Below, one piece after another: positions 63,358 through 64,000 of a stretch of DNA of 64,000 nucleotides. Source of the DNA: Brachyspira hampsonii. GTDB lineage: Bacteria > Spirochaetota > Brachyspiria > Brachyspirales > Brachyspiraceae. The stretch is from NCBI RefSeq assembly GCF_001746205.1, contig NZ_MDCO01000006.1, positions 124,001 through 188,000 on the forward strand. Direction: 5' to 3'. The position numbers and the translations under genes are program-made. The notes beneath the pieces were generated by a model, which was not told where the DNA came from, searched no databases, and saw only the letters and a program-made list of their open reading frames with translations. Positions within the stretch are counted from its first letter, which is position 1, and every line of letters begins with the position of its first letter.

Positions 63358-64000
63358 TTAAAATCTTACAATTTCTCTAGTTATTTCTTTTAAGCTGTGA
63401 ACTCCGCACATAGTCATAGCATCTTCAAGTTCAGCACCTAATTGTGCAGCATAAGATTGAACTCCTTCTTCTCCTCCGCCGTAAGCAGCTATTACAAAAG
63501 TTCTTGCAATAACAACTCCGTCAGCTCCAATAGCAAGAGCTTTTAATATATCGGCACCGCTTCTTATTCCGCCGTCTACCAATATTTTTATTTTTCCTTT
63601 AACTGCATCAACAATTTCAGGCAGCACTTCAGCAGTAGATGCACATTGATCAAGTACGCGTCCTCCATGATTTGATACTATTATTGCATCAGCCCCAGCT
63701 TCAACAGCCTTTTTAGCTCCTTTTGCAGTCATTATTCCTTTTATTATAAATGGTCTTTGAGCAATCTCTTTTATTTGTTTTAATTCATCAACAGTTTTGC
63801 TTCCAGCCTTTGGAGTAAGATTTTTTAAAAAAGGAAGTCCTGCAGCATCAACATCCATAGCAACAGCAAAAGCATTTGAATCAGCAACTAATTTCATTTT
63901 TTCTTTTATAACATCCATATTCCAAGGCTTAACAGTAGGTATTCCTATGCCGTTTTGTTTTTTTATCATAGTAGTAGCGGCAATCATTACATTAGGATTA
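63358..64000 (-). CDS. FMN-dependent alpha-hydroxy-acid dehydrogenase (partial, 5' end outside window)
   Basis: The frame is open to the window edge, so at least 213 C-terminal residues are visible and the real start lies beyond 64000. The FMN-binding TIM-barrel motifs are clear: IIKGIMTAKGAKKAVEAGAD, IVSNHGGRVLDQ with the catalytic histidine, and ILVDGGIRSGADILKALAIG with the phosphate-binding loop and GADGVVIAR. The family includes L-lactate dehydrogenase/oxidase, glycolate oxidase and related enzymes; lactate is the most likely substrate but is not settled by sequence. A terminator lies downstream. Confidence 0.88.
   Translation of the reverse strand, partial: NPNVMIAATTMIKKQNGIGIPTVKPWNMDVIKEKMKLVADSNAFAVAMDVDAAGLPFLKNLTPKAGSKTVDELKQIKEIAQRPFIIKGIMTAKGAKKAVEAGADAIIVSNHGGRVLDQCASTAEVLPEIVDAVKGKIKILVDGGIRSGADILKALAIGADGVVIARTFVIAAYGGGEEGVQSYAAQLGAELEDAMTMCGVHSLKEITREIVRF

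Overview
The window looks like chromosomal DNA from an anaerobic spirochaete, most probably the genus Brachyspira. This rests on very AT-rich sequence, strong AGGAG-type ribosome binding sites, many ankyrin-repeat proteins and lipoproteins, tandem BspA/DUF285 proteins, an LptD-like outer-membrane protein, and simple TTGACT-17-TATAAT promoters. The species call is inference from gene content; no database search was possible. No rRNA, CRISPR array, transposase or prophage is visible.

Layout. 1-3.7 kb: tandem DUF285 repeat proteins, the first cut by the window edge and the second C-terminally truncated. 3.7-8.7 kb: a lone PTS EIIB domain, an XPB-type helicase with a TPR membrane protein, a tail-anchored unknown protein and a D-lactate dehydrogenase-type enzyme. 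8.8-26 kb: an OppA lipoprotein, tRNA-Cys abutting a class B PBP, a PfkB sugar kinase, a reverse-strand group (BFN nuclease, transglutaminase/TPR protein, small exported protein), an S55 peptidase, a beta-propeller protein, a GHL10 lipoprotein, MurF and an ankyrin lipoprotein. 26-29.4 kb: a GC-richer non-coding island, a frameshifted HNH nuclease gene, a lipoprotein of the SAM hydroxide adenosyltransferase family, a 30-codon basic gene and class II aldolase. 29.6-33 kb: the classical thrS-infC-rpmI-rplT translation block with hairpin leaders. 33-36 kb: a two-gene coiled-coil/membrane operon and a structured RNA with a terminator. 36-42.7 kb: EamA transporter, M24 peptidase, tyrS, lptD-like gene. 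42.7-50.7 kb: four ankyrin genes around an Old Yellow Enzyme. 50.8-56.2 kb: HD protein, nicotinamidase, alkyltransferase, GNAT, an ATPase plus putative nuclease pair, and small zinc-binding and membrane proteins. 56.3-61 kb: dnaA, a candidate small RNA, paired palindromes, grpE, a 69-codon gene and dnaK. 61-64 kb: a mosaic of gene remnants carrying a palindromic repeat, an LRR lipoprotein and a truncated FMN-dependent alpha-hydroxy-acid dehydrogenase.

Working together: the housekeeping blocks (thrS to rplT, tyrS, dnaA, grpE/dnaK, murF/PBP, aldolase) are intact. The most interesting non-routine items are (1) a likely free-standing small RNA after dnaA with its own promoter, a CCUCCUU segment and a terminator, followed by two matching 19-bp palindromes; (2) an RNA at about 35.96-36.06 kb with mutually exclusive pairings ahead of an EamA transporter; (3) an overlapping ATPase/putative PD-(D/E)xK nuclease pair that resembles a two-gene defence module; (4) an overlooked 30-residue basic protein gene; and (5) an HNH nuclease gene split by an A9 tract. 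Where an in-frame upstream start lacked a ribosome binding site, the start was moved to the codon that has one.
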